Source of the DNA: CBDCYS01 sp965226185
GTDB lineage: Bacteria; Acidobacteriota; Terriglobia; Bryobacterales; UBA6623
Length of the DNA stretch: 64,000 nt
Assembly: GCA_965226185.1 (NCBI GenBank)
Contig: CBDDCT010000006.1
Span: forward strand, 1,364,001 to 1,428,000
Direction of reading: 5' to 3'
The notes below the pieces were generated by a model that saw only the letters and a list, made by a program, of their open reading frames with translations, was not told the DNA's origin and ran no database searches. Positions 37,441 to 45,894 of the stretch are shown piece after piece. Within the stretch, counting starts at the first letter, position 1. Each line of letters starts with the position of its first letter. Both the position numbers and the translations under genes were made by a program.

Positions 37441-37914
37441 GGTCGCCGGCGTTGCGGCGTGTTTCGTGTTCGCGGACGGCATGGAACCAATCGACGGCTG
37501 CGCGCCGCTCCCGCGGCGTCGGATGCCGCGCTCCCTCAGGCGGCATGTCCTCCGCTTCGAGACGCTCCAGCATTTGGCTCCAACGACGGCCGTCCTGCAT
37601 TAAGGCAGCCATCGTCGTGAACCCGCTCAGATCCATCTGCGCCGCGGGCCCCTGCTGGCCGTGGCAGTTGATGCAATACGTCTCGAGGAAAGGTCGGACG
37701 GTTCGGGTAAACTCGCCCTCCAACTCGGCGCGTCCGTCCTCTTGGCCCCGCACGACGCTGAGAACCGCCGTTGCCGCCAGGATTAAGAAAAAGCCCGCCC
37801 AACGGGTAGTCAATTCGATCCGGTCACTCCGCCTCCGCATTGCCCGTTCCGGACTCGATTGTAGGACAGCGGCGACGTGGCGTCAACTGATTCAACCCGT
37901 TGCGGTTGGCGGTC
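37441..37914 (-). pseudogene. Duplicated 5' end of the DUF1592 gene with its upstream region
   Basis: A direct copy of 34759-35232 with about ten substitutions. The minus-strand frame starts MRRRSDRIELTTRWAGFFLI at 37840 and keeps the haem motif (TYCINCHGQQGPAAQM) but stops matching after about 132 codons, running on antisense to the OsmC fragment. The duplicated upstream 74 bp make it likely that a promoter was copied too. Confidence 0.88.
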
Positions 37915-38146
37915 TTCGCGGGTTGACCACTCCGTCGGCAATGTTCAGCTTAGCGGTCTTGCTCCCGTTAACACGGAACTGTCCCAGGACCAGGCACTCC
38001 TGGACTGTCAGTAACCGAAGTTCCTTGGCCCAGGTTGTCAGCCGGTCACGAACAGCGCCTGAAATTGATCGCCCCACCACGCCTGCCCTTCCACGCGATA
38101 AAGGTTCGTATACTTTCAGATTTGGAGATTCAGACGTGTTGAGAAT
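37915..38146. other. Debris region, possible short coding remnant on minus strand
   Basis: A minus-strand frame reads DRLTTWAKELRLLTVQECLV and FRVNGSKTAKLNIADGVVNP, which looks protein-like but which I cannot name. No start or full gene. Confidence 0.3.
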
Positions 38147-38521
38147 TCATGCGTAGTCGTTAAGCGCTGAAGCACAAAGTAAGAGCGTTTCAGTGTCCTT
38201 GGCGTCAACTTGCGTGGTTGCATCTATTTTTGTGCTTGGGTTAATGGATAATGTCCGCAAATGCTCGGAAGTCTGGTGAACTCCGAAGGTGATTCGACGC
38301 TGGTGGAACCATAGGAGGGCCGATCGAGTAACCTCAACGGATCTGTCTCGGTTTCGGAGGGTCGCCAACATTCGCCCGATCGATTCAGCCACGAAGGAGC
38401 TACCACGGAAATCCCCTGTCCGTTTGAAAATGAAGTGAGCCTGCTGGTAGTGTTGGAAGGCCAAATCCTCCCGACGCGAATCACGGTCTAGATCGCCCAG
38501 GCTTCGACATCGGGCGTCAGC
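38147..38521 (-). pseudogene. TPR-like protein C-terminal fragment
   Basis: The minus-strand frame gives CRSLGDLDRDSRREDLAFQH, YQQAHFIFKRTGDFRGSSFV and AESIGRMLATL. The spacing of G/Y/A positions is that of tetratricopeptide repeats (a cycle of about 34-40 residues). A stop lies just upstream and there is no start with a ribosome site, so this is a remnant of a larger repeat protein. Confidence 0.45.
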
Positions 38522-38715
38522 CTATCATCCGAGCGTTCAAAATTGCTGGTTTCCGGAGCCGGGGACCTCAGACGCAACTCCCTACCAAAGAACAACTTGG
38601 GGTCCGATCGAGTTTTTGAACACTACGAATGGAAGCTTCGTGACCCCGTGATGGCAACGGCCAGTTGGCCCGGCTCAGGACGGAGACGCAAACCGGCCGC
38701 CCTGCTGGTTCCCTC

Positions 38716-39369
38716 TCAATTTTCCTCGTCCCTGAATCCGATGTGCCAATGAGTACCATCGCAGAAGGGCTTGTTCCTGGATCCGCCGCATCGACACAAT
38801 GTGTAGTGTTCGGTAGATACCCCCTCCCCACGCGGCTGATCGACCAGCTCGATATCTCCCGTAACGGCGTAAGGGCCATTCTTTGTGACGGTTACCATCA
38901 GTGGGCTTTCCTCGTCGCGATGCTCCACGCCATCCACCGTGTAGCTGAGGGCACCCGATGGACACTTTCTGATCGTTTCGATGATCTTCTCGACGGCCTC
39001 ACCGTCGGGATCGATCCATGGTTCCTCCTTCAGCTTGAACACCTTGGCGAGGTTGTCAGTGCAGAATCCGGCATGGGCGCAGATACCCCGGTTATCGTGA
39101 ATGGTGATCTTCTTCCCGTTAAAATCAACCCGTTTGTTCAACGCACCATCTGTCAGCTTCTTATCCGAAAACTCATTCTTGCCATGAGTGCCGTCACAAA
39201 AAGGTTTGTTACTGGAGCCGCCACAACGACACAAGGCGACGCCGGGAATCGTGGCGCAGGATTTCCCATCGGACTTCTGGATATTCGGGATTACTTTCGG
39301 TGTGAGATCATTTAGAAGATAGTATGGGCCGTTGGGAAGACACGCTATCTTGGGCTTCTCCTTCTTCAT
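38716..39369 (-). CDS. Double CDGSH iron-sulfur protein with central divergent ferredoxin domain
   Basis: 217 residues. Two mitoNEET-type [2Fe-2S] sites: C47/C49/C58/H62 (ALCRCGGSSNKPFCDGTH) and C192/C194/C203/H207 (TLCRCGGSRNKPFCDGTH). Each has the 3-Cys-1-His ligand set. Between them is a divergent ferredoxin-like segment (IHDNRGICAHAGFCTDNLAK ... TIRKCPSGAL) with further cysteines, the Fer4_19 pattern. Cytoplasmic; probably a redox or Fe-S transfer protein. GGAGA lies 7 bases before ATG 39369. It stands alone. No electron partner is visible nearby, although a thiol peroxidase gene lies 0.7 kb away on the other strand. Confidence 0.92.
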   Translation of the reverse strand: MKKEKPKIACLPNGPYYLLNDLTPKVIPNIQKSDGKSCATIPGVALCRCGGSSNKPFCDGTHGKNEFSDKKLTDGALNKRVDFNGKKITIHDNRGICAHAGFCTDNLAKVFKLKEEPWIDPDGEAVEKIIETIRKCPSGALSYTVDGVEHRDEESPLMVTVTKNGPYAVTGDIELVDQPRGEGVSTEHYTLCRCGGSRNKPFCDGTHWHIGFRDEEN

Positions 39370-39394
39370 CCTGGTTTCTCCACGTTACTGGATC

Positions 39395-39823
39395 CTAGAA
39401 CGTCTTGACAGCTTGTCTGCCTCCTGGCGGACTTGTTGCCGGATGGCCGCGGCCTTTTTTTCCATGCTGTGTTGGAGAGGAATCTTGTTCCTCGACGGGC
39501 CGCCGCCGGCAGATCTTTTCGTTGCTGGCAAGCAGTGCTCCACAGAGCTGCTGGAAGCGGTGAAACTGGCCGACCTCTCTTGGGGCCTTGCGCCGAGCAG
39601 CCGGGCTGGAAAAGGTTTCCGAGACGGTTTTGCCGCGGACTTTGCGGGTCAAGCGGAAGTGCGGACCGTGCGGTGGCTGGCCCGGTTGATGACAACGACA
39701 GGCAGGTTTGCCACAGCGGCCTTGGATGGCGCTGATCGAACCGGGCCGAAAGTCGCCGAGTTGCCCAACCTCGCCGAGCAGTTCGCGGCGTTCGTCCTCC
39801 AGAGCGGTTTTCGAAGCAGACAT
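39395..39823 (-). CDS. DUF6788-family protein (orphan ISKra4 companion ORF)
   Basis: 142 residues. Core: GEVGQLGDFRPGSISAIQGR, then CGKPACRCHQPGQPPHGPHF with three Cys and two His in a likely metal site, LTRKVRGKTVSETF, and a helical part (GQFHRFQQLCGALLASNEKI). Small proteins of this kind are found beside ISKra4-family transposases, and a degraded example of that pair lies at 51183-52143. Here no transposase follows, so it is an orphan. A perfect 22-bp palindrome lies 20 bp upstream. Confidence 0.65.
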   Translation of the reverse strand: MSASKTALEDERRELLGEVGQLGDFRPGSISAIQGRCGKPACRCHQPGQPPHGPHFRLTRKVRGKTVSETFSSPAARRKAPREVGQFHRFQQLCGALLASNEKICRRRPVEEQDSSPTQHGKKGRGHPATSPPGGRQAVKTF

Positions 39824-39842
39824 GAGAACCTGCCGTCCTGAG

Positions 39843-39864
39843 CCTAACGTATCGATACGTTAGG
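39843..39864. promoter_or_regulatory. Perfect 22-bp palindrome upstream of the DUF6788 gene
   Basis: CCTAACGTATCGATACGT followed by TAGG reads identically on both strands. It lies 20 bp before the ATG of the minus-strand gene. It could be an operator for a dimeric regulator or a remnant of an IS end. Confidence 0.5.
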
Positions 39865-40033
39865 AACACCGCGCCAAAAAAGGAAACCCGCCAAATCCTC
39901 ACATCCATGTCGCGCACCCCTCCCCTCGGCAGTGCCGTCCGCAACTTGCTAATCTAACAAGTTAACCTTCGTTTCCATCCCTAGAGCGAAATTCTGCTCT
40001 GTACCCATAAACCTAGTGACCTGAGGTAATTCA

Positions 40034-40546
40034 ATGGCAGATGAAAGAACGACCACATTCAAAGGCGATCCCCTGGTTCTGGTGGGGCCGGAACTCAAGG
40101 CCGGGGACAAGGCTCCCGGCTTCGAGCTGACCGGCAACGACCTGAGTGCGGTCTCTCTCTCCCAGACGTCCGGCACCCGCATCTTCAGTGTTGTGCCGTC
40201 GCTCGATACCCCGGTATGCGACCAGCAAACTCGCCGCTTCAACGAAGAAGCCGCGAGCATCGGCGACGTCGCCATCTATACCGTCAGCAGCGACCTGCCA
40301 TTTGCACAGTCGCGCTGGTGCGGAGCGGCCGGGGTCGACAAAGTCACGACCCTCTCCGACTATAAGACCGGCAAATTCGGCGAATCCTGGGGAACCATGA
40401 TCCGCGACTGGCGCATCCAGAGCCGCGCCGTCTTTGTGGTCGATAGCGATAACACCATCCGCTACGCCGAGTACGTGCCGGAGGTTGCCGAACACCCCAA
40501 CTACGACGCCGTCCTCGAAGCCGCGAAGTCCGTGGCCGGGTCGTAG
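40034..40546 (+). CDS. tpx: Thiol peroxidase (atypical 2-Cys peroxiredoxin)
   Basis: 170 residues, typical Tpx length. Peroxidatic C62 in VVPSLDTPVCDQQTRRF and resolving C96 in SDLPFAQSRWCGAAGVDK, the spacing of the Tpx group. The thioredoxin fold begins KAGDKAPGFELTGNDLSAVS. It reduces hydrogen and alkyl hydroperoxides using thioredoxin, in the cytoplasm. GAGGT lies 7 bases before the ATG. Stands alone on the plus strand, about 180 bp before a methyltransferase gene. Confidence 0.96.
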   Translation: MADERTTTFKGDPLVLVGPELKAGDKAPGFELTGNDLSAVSLSQTSGTRIFSVVPSLDTPVCDQQTRRFNEEAASIGDVAIYTVSSDLPFAQSRWCGAAGVDKVTTLSDYKTGKFGESWGTMIRDWRIQSRAVFVVDSDNTIRYAEYVPEVAEHPNYDAVLEAAKSVAGS

Positions 40547-40724
40547 GGACGTTCAAGCTCCTGCCCGAGGCCGGCTTTCGCCGCGGGACCTTCCGCAAAA
40601 CAGGAAGGGGGAGTGCAATCCAGGGCTCAATCGTATTTTGCGGTTCTTAAGTCTGGCGGTCCTGCCGCCAGAGCGACACCGCCCTGGTAGAGTTGCTGCT
40701 GGCAGGCGTCAGGGAAAGACGCGT

Positions 40725-41624
40725 ATGAATACGTTCACGAGGATTGCGAAACGTCTCCCCGCCATCAGGACAATCAAGCAACACGCCGCCGCCGTCAAGG
40801 GCGCCGAGCACTATGAAACAGCCGGCAAGACGATCGAAGACAGGTATCTCAACCTGCTGAAGCGGAGTCTGACGCGGTACGGCCTGTGCCGGGAATACGA
40901 GCACATTCCCGCGCTGCCAGGCCTTAACAACTTTCTGTCCTCCCGCCGGCTGGCGTTTGTTCGAGTCCTGCCATCGGACTCCGCGGCCCGCATCGACGGC
41001 AGCGTCATGCGCCCCTCTGACGCCGAGACAATGATCGGCCTAAAACGCCTGGACAATCTTCAGAACTGCATCGTTGACGTTCTGAAAAGCGATGTACCGG
41101 GCGACCTGATCGAGGCAGGCGCTTGGCGGGGTGGAGCCGCGATATTCATGCGTGCCGTCCTCGAAGCTTACGGTGACACGCACCGAACCGTCTGGGTGTC
41201 GGACTCGTTCGAGGGCTTGCCGAAGCCGGACGCGGAGGCCTATCCCGCCGACGAGGGAGATAACCACTGGACGCTTGATCACCTCGCGGTCCCGCTTGAT
41301 GAAGTGAAGGAAAACTTCGAGCGTTATGGGCTGCTCGACGACCGCGTGCATTTCCTCAAGGGCTGGTTCAAAGACACCCTGCCTCTAGCTCCCATCGAAA
41401 AGCTTGCGATTCTCCGAGTCGACGCCGACATGTACGGATCAACAATGGAGGCCCTCCAGTCCCTCTATTCGAAGCTCTCACCGGGCGGCTACGTGATCCT
41501 CGACGACTACGGGGCCGTACCCGGCTGCAAGAAAGCCGTGGAAGACTTTCGGTCCGAAAACGGGATCACCGAGCAGATAAAGAAAATCGACTGGACGGGA
41601 GTGTGCTGGCAAAAACTCGATTAG
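40725..41624 (+). CDS. TylF/MycF-family methyltransferase
   Basis: 299 residues from ATG 40725, with AGGGA upstream. The family core starts at about residue 95: MIGLKRLDNLQNCIVDVLKS, GDLIEAGAWRGGAAIFMRAV (SAM-binding glycine motif), TVWVSDSFEGLPKPD, then ILRVDADMYGSTMEALQSLY and GGYVILDDYGAVPGCKKAV, whose aspartates bind Mg2+ in MycF. Such enzymes O-methylate sugar residues of macrolides, but outside antibiotic clusters their substrates are mostly unknown. Here there are no neighbouring glycosyltransferases. The 90-residue N-terminal extension is longer than in TylF. Confidence 0.88.
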   Translation: MNTFTRIAKRLPAIRTIKQHAAAVKGAEHYETAGKTIEDRYLNLLKRSLTRYGLCREYEHIPALPGLNNFLSSRRLAFVRVLPSDSAARIDGSVMRPSDAETMIGLKRLDNLQNCIVDVLKSDVPGDLIEAGAWRGGAAIFMRAVLEAYGDTHRTVWVSDSFEGLPKPDAEAYPADEGDNHWTLDHLAVPLDEVKENFERYGLLDDRVHFLKGWFKDTLPLAPIEKLAILRVDADMYGSTMEALQSLYSKLSPGGYVILDDYGAVPGCKKAVEDFRSENGITEQIKKIDWTGVCWQKLD

Positions 41625-41815
41625 CCCCTCTGCCGTTGAGCAGTTGATCCGTTGGACCGCTACACTGCTGCGTTGAAGCGAGATACTGTGAAGCGCGTTT
41701 CGAACTGCTCGCCGTGAACTTCGAGCCCTACCGATTCGATGCATGCGTATCTCCCGGTTATCCGTTGACGGTCGCCTCTATCGGCCGCGCTAGGTTTGAC
41801 GGCCCAACATTTCGG

Positions 41816-41871
41816 GGCTCAACGGATCAACGGCTCAACCGCTCAACGGCTCAACGTGTCAACGGCTCAAC
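41816..41871. repeat. 8-bp tandem array (GGCTCAAC)x7, degenerate
   Basis: Seven units of 8 bp, most GGCTCAAC and some varied (GGATCAAC, CGCTCAAC, GTGTCAAC). The array ends one base before the rve-type IS copy 2. The same unit is found six times at 59360-59407. Confidence 0.85.
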
Positions 41872-41872
41872 G

Positions 41873-43442
41873 AGCATTTTCTCATCGAAGGATGAGCCTG
41901 AAGACGGGGGTTGGGGCTTTTTGCGTAGCTGGGGCTCCTTTCTGGTTTTTTGGTTTTGATTTGGGAAGGGGAGAATCGTCGTCCGGGTTGTGGGAATGTG
42001 GGAATCGCGGAGCGATTTCCAAGGGCGGTGGGAAACGAAGGGAAACCTGGTTTTTGGTTTTCCTCGTTTTCCGCCGCCCGGCATTTCCACAGTCCTCTTC
42101 CTGCTGTTCAGCACGGCGTGTTCGCGGACCGGAAACTGGCAAACAGCTTCTGCTTGGCTTGTTGCATCCGGCGGGCCGCCGCCGTGTCGCTTTCGGCCTG
42201 GGCAATGCGGCCCAGAGCCTCAAGCGTGTGCCCTGGCTTGAGATAGCTGGCGGCCTCGGACAACTTCTCGAAAGATTCCCAAGGCGTCTGGTAGTGACGA
42301 TACACCCGCTTCTGCTTGCCTTTGGCGTCGGTCTTGATCTCGGGCTGTCCGCAGGGCCGGTGGAAGTTCAAATAGGGATTGAAGTGTTGTTGGTAGAAGC
42401 GCTGGATGCGCCCGGCATGTGGCGCCGCGATGTGCGTATATCCCATGTGTTTGCGGATCACCGCGCCGTTTTTCGATTCCACCAAGCCGTTGTCATTGGA
42501 GTGCCGCGGACGCGACTTGGTCTGTTCGATCAGCAGCTTGTTCAATAACTTCTCCACCGTGCGATTGAGGAACTCGCTGCCGTTGTCGGAATGGAAGCCG
42601 CGGACACGAAAGGGAAACTGCTCGATCATGGCTTTCAGCAACGGCTCCAGCCAGGCTTCACTGATCGCGGGCGTGGCGCCGACCACTTGCCACTGGGTGA
42701 CTTCATCCACGGCATTGATGTGGTAGACGCCCTTGACGCCATCGCGGTCCCCTTGATGCACCGTATCCACTCGCAGAAAGCCGGGCCGGCCTTGCGGGTC
42801 GGGCCGGCGCCGCTCGCCGCTCGACACCGCCGTGGGCCGGGTCTTGGTGAAATGCAGCCGCCGCTGGCGGTAGGCGCCGCGCCGCCGCAGGCGATAGATC
42901 TGGGCCACCGAGATCCCCGCCAGCCGCTCGTATTCGCGCTGCTGGTACTGCTGGTATTCCCGCTCGAGGATCTTGCGCGTGGCCGGGCCGCTGAGGGTTT
43001 CGTGGGCCTCGTCCACCGCCGCCAGCAGTTCGACGTCGGCGGGCGTGTACTTGCGGGCAAAGCGATGCCGCCGGTAGCGGGCGGGTCGGAGTTCTCCGCC
43101 CTGCCGGTAGTGCCGGATCAGCCGCGTGATTTGCGCCCGGCTGAGTCCGGTCATCTTGACCAGATACTGCCGCAGCAGCCCTTTGGCGGCGCGGTTCTGG
43201 CGGCTGTAGCCTTGCTGGCCAAGCGTGTGCGCCACCCAGGCGTAGATCTCGGCCCGCCCTTTGCCTTTGAATCGAATCTCCTCGCTGGAGTGGAGAAACT
43301 GCTGGATCTGTGGCAGGTTCAACTTGCTGGCGTTTTGCACGTGGACGGTCAATCCCCAGCATGCCCACTCCCCGACCCTTTAGGCTCATCTTGTGTGAGA
43401 AACAAACTCCTCGTTCAGGCTCATCTTGCATGAGACAAGATT
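41873..43442 (-). mobile_element. 1570-bp rve-type insertion sequence, copy 2
   Basis: Same length and, as far as I can read, nearly the same sequence as 15282-16851, in the opposite orientation. The last bases differ (AAGATT instead of AAGACT). No matching 5-bp target duplication is seen (CAACG on the left, AGATG on the right), unlike copy 1. Confidence 0.88.
42108..43352 (-). CDS. Integrase-core (rve) transposase of the 1570-bp IS, copy 2
   Basis: 414 residues, apparently identical to the product at 15372-16616. It has the same DDE residues (GFLRVDTVHQGD, RGFHSDNGSEFL, SNDNGLVESKNG) and the same uncertain TTG/GTG start. Intact, so it could supply transposase for both copies. It separates the methyltransferase gene from the GMC oxidoreductase gene. 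Confidence 0.92.
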   Translation of the reverse strand: MTVHVQNASKLNLPQIQQFLHSSEEIRFKGKGRAEIYAWVAHTLGQQGYSRQNRAAKGLLRQYLVKMTGLSRAQITRLIRHYRQGGELRPARYRRHRFARKYTPADVELLAAVDEAHETLSGPATRKILEREYQQYQQREYERLAGISVAQIYRLRRRGAYRQRRLHFTKTRPTAVSSGERRRPDPQGRPGFLRVDTVHQGDRDGVKGVYHINAVDEVTQWQVVGATPAISEAWLEPLLKAMIEQFPFRVRGFHSDNGSEFLNRTVEKLLNKLLIEQTKSRPRHSNDNGLVESKNGAVIRKHMGYTHIAAPHAGRIQRFYQQHFNPYLNFHRPCGQPEIKTDAKGKQKRVYRHYQTPWESFEKLSEAASYLKPGHTLEALGRIAQAESDTAAARRMQQAKQKLFASFRSANTPC

Positions 43443-43501
43443 AGATGCCCGCCAGATCCGCTATAATGGCTTCGGTCTTTTGACAGCTCGCTATTCATCT
43501 A

Positions 43502-45214
43502 ATGCCACAAGTTCCAAGCACTGCTGACGTCTATGACGTCGTCGTTGTAGGCTCCGGCGCCGGCGGAGGCGCCGTCACCCGCGTCCTCGCGAACAAGGGG
43601 ATCAAGGTAGCGCTGCTCGAAGCCGGCCCCATGCTCGATCCCGCCAAGGAATACAAAACGCATGACTGGCCCCACAACTACGATCACCGCGGGGCCGATG
43701 AAGGCGGCGAGTATTATTTCCGAAAGGGCAAGCCATTTGGGTTCTTGCGAACCACCATGGGCGGCTGGCGGCTTGACGACGAGCCCTACACCGTCGGCGG
43801 GGAAAGCCAGTTCGAGTGGTTTCGCTCGCGCGTAGTCGGCGGGCGCACCAACCACTATGGCCGCATGTCGTTTCGCTTTTCGCAGCTCGACTTCAAGGCC
43901 TACGACCGCGACGGGCTGGGACTGAACTGGCCCATCGACTACGACGACATCGCCCCCTACTACGACAAAGCGGAAAAGTATATCGGCGTCACGGGTACGG
44001 TCGAGGGCATTCCCAGCGCCCCGGATGGCGTTTTCCAGAAACCGCCCCCGCCCAAAGCCCACGAGCATCTCTTCCGCGCCGCGGGCAAGAAGCTCGGCAT
44101 ACCATTTATCGCCAACCGCCGGGCGGTCATTACCGCCAACCTCAACGGCCGTCCCGCCTGCCACTATTGCGGCCAGTGCGGGCGGGGTTGTCTCACGGCC
44201 TCGAACTATTCGGCCAGTCAAGTTGACGTTTTTCCCGCCATCGACACCGGGAACGTGAAGTTGTTCACAGATGCCATGGTCCGCGAAGTGCTCACGGACA
44301 CGGCCGGTAAAGCAACCGGCGTCGTTTATGTCGACAAGAATACGCGCGGAGAAAAGCGCGTCATGGGACGCCTGGTCGTTGTCGCGGCAAGCTCCTGTGA
44401 ATCGGCCCGGATCCTGCTGAATTCCAAATCAAGCATTTTTCCCGACGGCCTCGCCAATGGTTCCGGACAGGTCGGGCGCAACCTGATGGACACGGTCGGC
44501 TACGGCGTCAGAGGCTACGTGCCCGCGCTGGAAGGGATGCCGGTCTACAACACCGACGGCTTCGGCGGCTCGCATCTTTATGCGCCCTGGTGGGAATGGG
44601 ACAACCAAAAGGCGGCCGGGTTTCCGCGCGGCTATCACATTGAAGCCGGAGGCGGCTTCGGCATGCCCGGCGTTGGATCTTTTCATGGGGCGGCGCGCTG
44701 TCACGGTTACGGCCGTGAAATGAAGCAGCGTATTCGCGAAGAGTACGGCGCCTCGGTCGGATTCTCGGGGCGCGGCGAAATGATTTCGAACCACAACAGC
44801 TACTGCGAAATCGACCCGGATGTAGTGGACGCCTGGGGCATCCCTGTTGTCAAGTTCCATTTCAAGTGGACCGATTACGAGTGGAAGCAGGCCCGCCACA
44901 TGCAAAAGACGTTCACCGCTCTCATCGAGTCAATGGGTGGAAGGGTCACGAGTCTCGGCAGCAGCACCGAGAAGGCTGGAATTTCCATACCGGGAACGAT
45001 CATCCACGAAGTCGGCACGGCCCGCATGGGCGACGACCCGCGGACATCGGTGCTCAACAGCTTCGGCCAGGCGCATGACGTCAAGAATCTCTTCGTGTGT
45101 GACGGAGCCAGTTTCGTCACCAATCCCGACAAGAACCCCACTTTGACGATCAGCGCCCTCTCCTGGCGCTCTGCTGACTACATGGCCGAAGAAATGAGGA
45201 AGGGTAATGTCTGA
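43502..45214 (+). CDS. GMC-family oxidoreductase (FAD), gluconate-dehydrogenase-like large subunit
   Basis: 570 residues. Dinucleotide-binding N terminus YDVVVVGSGAGGGAVTRVLA followed by ALLEAGP; the second FAD motif is RSRVVGGRTNHYGRMSFRF. There is a cysteine-rich insertion (CHYCGQCGRGCLTASNYS), seen in gluconate-dehydrogenase-like GMC enzymes, that may hold an Fe-S cluster. The C-terminal catalytic part has TIIHEVGTARMGDDPRTSVL and NPDKNPTLTISALSWRSADY with the conserved His and Asn. It should oxidise a sugar or alcohol. It overlaps the next gene by 8 bp, encoding its small subunit. No cytochrome subunit gene is adjacent. Confidence 0.93.
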   Translation: MPQVPSTADVYDVVVVGSGAGGGAVTRVLANKGIKVALLEAGPMLDPAKEYKTHDWPHNYDHRGADEGGEYYFRKGKPFGFLRTTMGGWRLDDEPYTVGGESQFEWFRSRVVGGRTNHYGRMSFRFSQLDFKAYDRDGLGLNWPIDYDDIAPYYDKAEKYIGVTGTVEGIPSAPDGVFQKPPPPKAHEHLFRAAGKKLGIPFIANRRAVITANLNGRPACHYCGQCGRGCLTASNYSASQVDVFPAIDTGNVKLFTDAMVREVLTDTAGKATGVVYVDKNTRGEKRVMGRLVVVAASSCESARILLNSKSSIFPDGLANGSGQVGRNLMDTVGYGVRGYVPALEGMPVYNTDGFGGSHLYAPWWEWDNQKAAGFPRGYHIEAGGGFGMPGVGSFHGAARCHGYGREMKQRIREEYGASVGFSGRGEMISNHNSYCEIDPDVVDAWGIPVVKFHFKWTDYEWKQARHMQKTFTALIESMGGRVTSLGSSTEKAGISIPGTIIHEVGTARMGDDPRTSVLNSFGQAHDVKNLFVCDGASFVTNPDKNPTLTISALSWRSADYMAEEMRKGNV

Positions 45215-45893
45215 GTTCGTCCAGATCAGCGGCTTGTCGCGGCGCGGCGCGATTCGGCGAATTGCCTTGGCGCTGACCGCGGCGGGGACCGCTTCGCTCG
45301 ACTTCGCGTCGGCGCAGCAGGTACACAAGGAAGTGGAGAGCAGCAAGAACGCGGCGGGCGGCTACACTCCGAAACTGCTGACCGAACATGAGTTTCAGAC
45401 TGTTTCGAAACTGGCCGAGCTGATCGTCCCCGCGGACGACAGATCCGGCAGTGCCGCCGATGCCGGGGCGCCGGAGTTCATCGACTTGCTCTGCAGTCAG
45501 AACGAAACTCTGGCACGCACCTACACCGGCGGAATCGGCTGGCTCGACGCCCGCATGCGCCAGCGCCGCGGCGGCACCTTTGTCGAAGCCGGCGAGCGAC
45601 AGCAAACGGAGATGCTTGACCTGCTTGCCGGGGCCCAGCGAAACTCAACAGAGCCCGATGCGCAGTGGGACCGCGACTACGCGCGGTTTCGCGACTACGG
45701 CATCGAGAAGAGGTCGGACTTGGGCGCCGGAGTCCGTTTCTTCGACTGGGTCCGCAAGATGTCGGTCGACGCCTACTACACCAGCGAAATCGGCATCAAA
45801 GACCTCGGCTACGCCGGCAACCAAGCGTTGTCGGAATACATTGTCCCCCAAGAAGCCATCGACTACGCCATGACCCGCAGCCCCCTGCCCTAG
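45207..45893 (+). CDS. Gluconate 2-dehydrogenase subunit 3-like protein (Tat leader)
   Basis: 228 residues. A twin-arginine leader (LSRRGAIRRIALALTAAGTA) is followed by the subunit-3 fold: LLTEHEFQTVSKLAELIVPA, DAGAPEFIDLLCSQNETLAR, GIGWLDARMR and VRFFDWVRKMSVDAYYTSEI. In this family the small subunit carries the Tat signal and hitch-hikes the folded FAD subunit out of the cell, which fits the missing leader on the GMC protein. Overlaps the upstream gene by 8 bp. Confidence 0.9.
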   Translation: MSEFVQISGLSRRGAIRRIALALTAAGTASLDFASAQQVHKEVESSKNAAGGYTPKLLTEHEFQTVSKLAELIVPADDRSGSAADAGAPEFIDLLCSQNETLARTYTGGIGWLDARMRQRRGGTFVEAGERQQTEMLDLLAGAQRNSTEPDAQWDRDYARFRDYGIEKRSDLGAGVRFFDWVRKMSVDAYYTSEIGIKDLGYAGNQALSEYIVPQEAIDYAMTRSPLP

Positions 45894-45894
45894 C

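Noticed and set aside
41816..41871. CRISPR array
   Set aside because: The repeat unit is 8 bp with no spacers; it is a simple tandem repeat.
42591..43433. 280-residue ORF antisense to the rve transposase
   Set aside because: Shadow frame, repeated identically in both IS copies; no domain.
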